Source of the DNA: Siderastrea radians
Lineage: Eukaryota > Cnidaria > Anthozoa > Scleractinia > Rhizangiidae
Direction of reading: 5' to 3'
Assembly: GCA_964017195.1 (NCBI GenBank)
Contig: OZ024896.1
Span: 27,565,430-27,629,429 of the forward strand
Length of the DNA: 64,000 nt
Each line of letters opens with the position of its first letter. The stretch's first letter is position 1. Under the pieces are notes generated by a model that was not told the DNA's origin, did no database searches, and saw nothing but the letters and a program-made list of their open reading frames with translations. Made by a program: the position numbers and the translations under genes. This document shows positions 63,916 to 64,000 of the stretch, one piece after another.

Positions 63916-64000
63916 AAGGGCTATTCGTTTTACACTATATTGTTGTCTTTTAATAAAAAATGCAACCTTACAGTGTATTAGCAATAACGAAAAAAAAAGC

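Larger units (their letters stand above)
59131..64000. repeat. Segmental duplication, copy 2 (runs off the window)
   Basis: Starts at TTAATACTTCACTC and follows 28737-33672 base for base, with scattered changes, to the window end. The junction shares TTAATACTTC with copy 1's left flank at 28737, so the breakpoint lies in or just left of that word. Confidence 0.9.

Overview
The window is nuclear DNA of an animal, most likely a stony coral or another anthozoan. This is inferred from three things: a large spliced gene closest to metazoan PPWD1, an intronless Golgi-type carbohydrate sulfotransferase, and dense AT-rich non-coding DNA full of short fold-back DNA transposons, tRNA-derived SINEs and Penelope-like retroelements. 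No bacterial-style operons, CRISPR arrays or functional RNA genes were seen. The species cannot be fixed from the sequence alone.

Left part (1-26.7 kb): a divergent gene pair shares a promoter of about 420 bp. To the left, on the minus strand, is the first exon of a SAM-domain protein that runs off the analysable region. To the right, on the plus strand, is a complete PPWD1 gene: 19 coding exons reconstructed at GT/AG boundaries, 620 aa, N-terminal WD40 part and C-terminal cyclophilin domain, spread over 24.7 kb. Its introns hold more than a dozen non-autonomous transposons. These include a hAT copy with an 8-bp target duplication, a Harbinger-like copy with TTA, a TTAA-type copy, two copies with 9- or 6-bp duplications, and several nested insertions.

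Middle part (26.7-55 kb): a minisatellite and a palindrome follow PPWD1. A sulfotransferase gene (minus strand) comes next, inside a segment of about 4.9 kb that is repeated in direct orientation 30 kb downstream. Beyond it are MITEs, a broken Crypton/DUF3504-like fragment, a 1.8-kb element with clustered subterminal motifs, Penelope-like and LINE fragments, and a nested composite. The composite is a 3.36-kb element with long terminal inverted repeats and a 9-bp target duplication. It contains a Penelope-like element bracketed by its own inverted 187-bp ends, a 155-bp fold-back and an older Penelope remnant. A paralogous empty site 1.35 kb upstream dates and delimits the insertion.

Right part (55-64 kb): a tandem duplication of about 1.6 kb, then the second sulfotransferase segment, which reaches the window edge. 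The two sulfotransferase copies are nearly identical but differ at the stop codon, and each carries a decayed C-terminal gene fragment just downstream. The two segments also differ by an inversion of a hairpin spacer.

Only three genes are well supported as functional: PPWD1 and the two sulfotransferase copies. The SAM-domain exon is a fourth, incomplete one. Most of the remaining DNA is transposon-derived.
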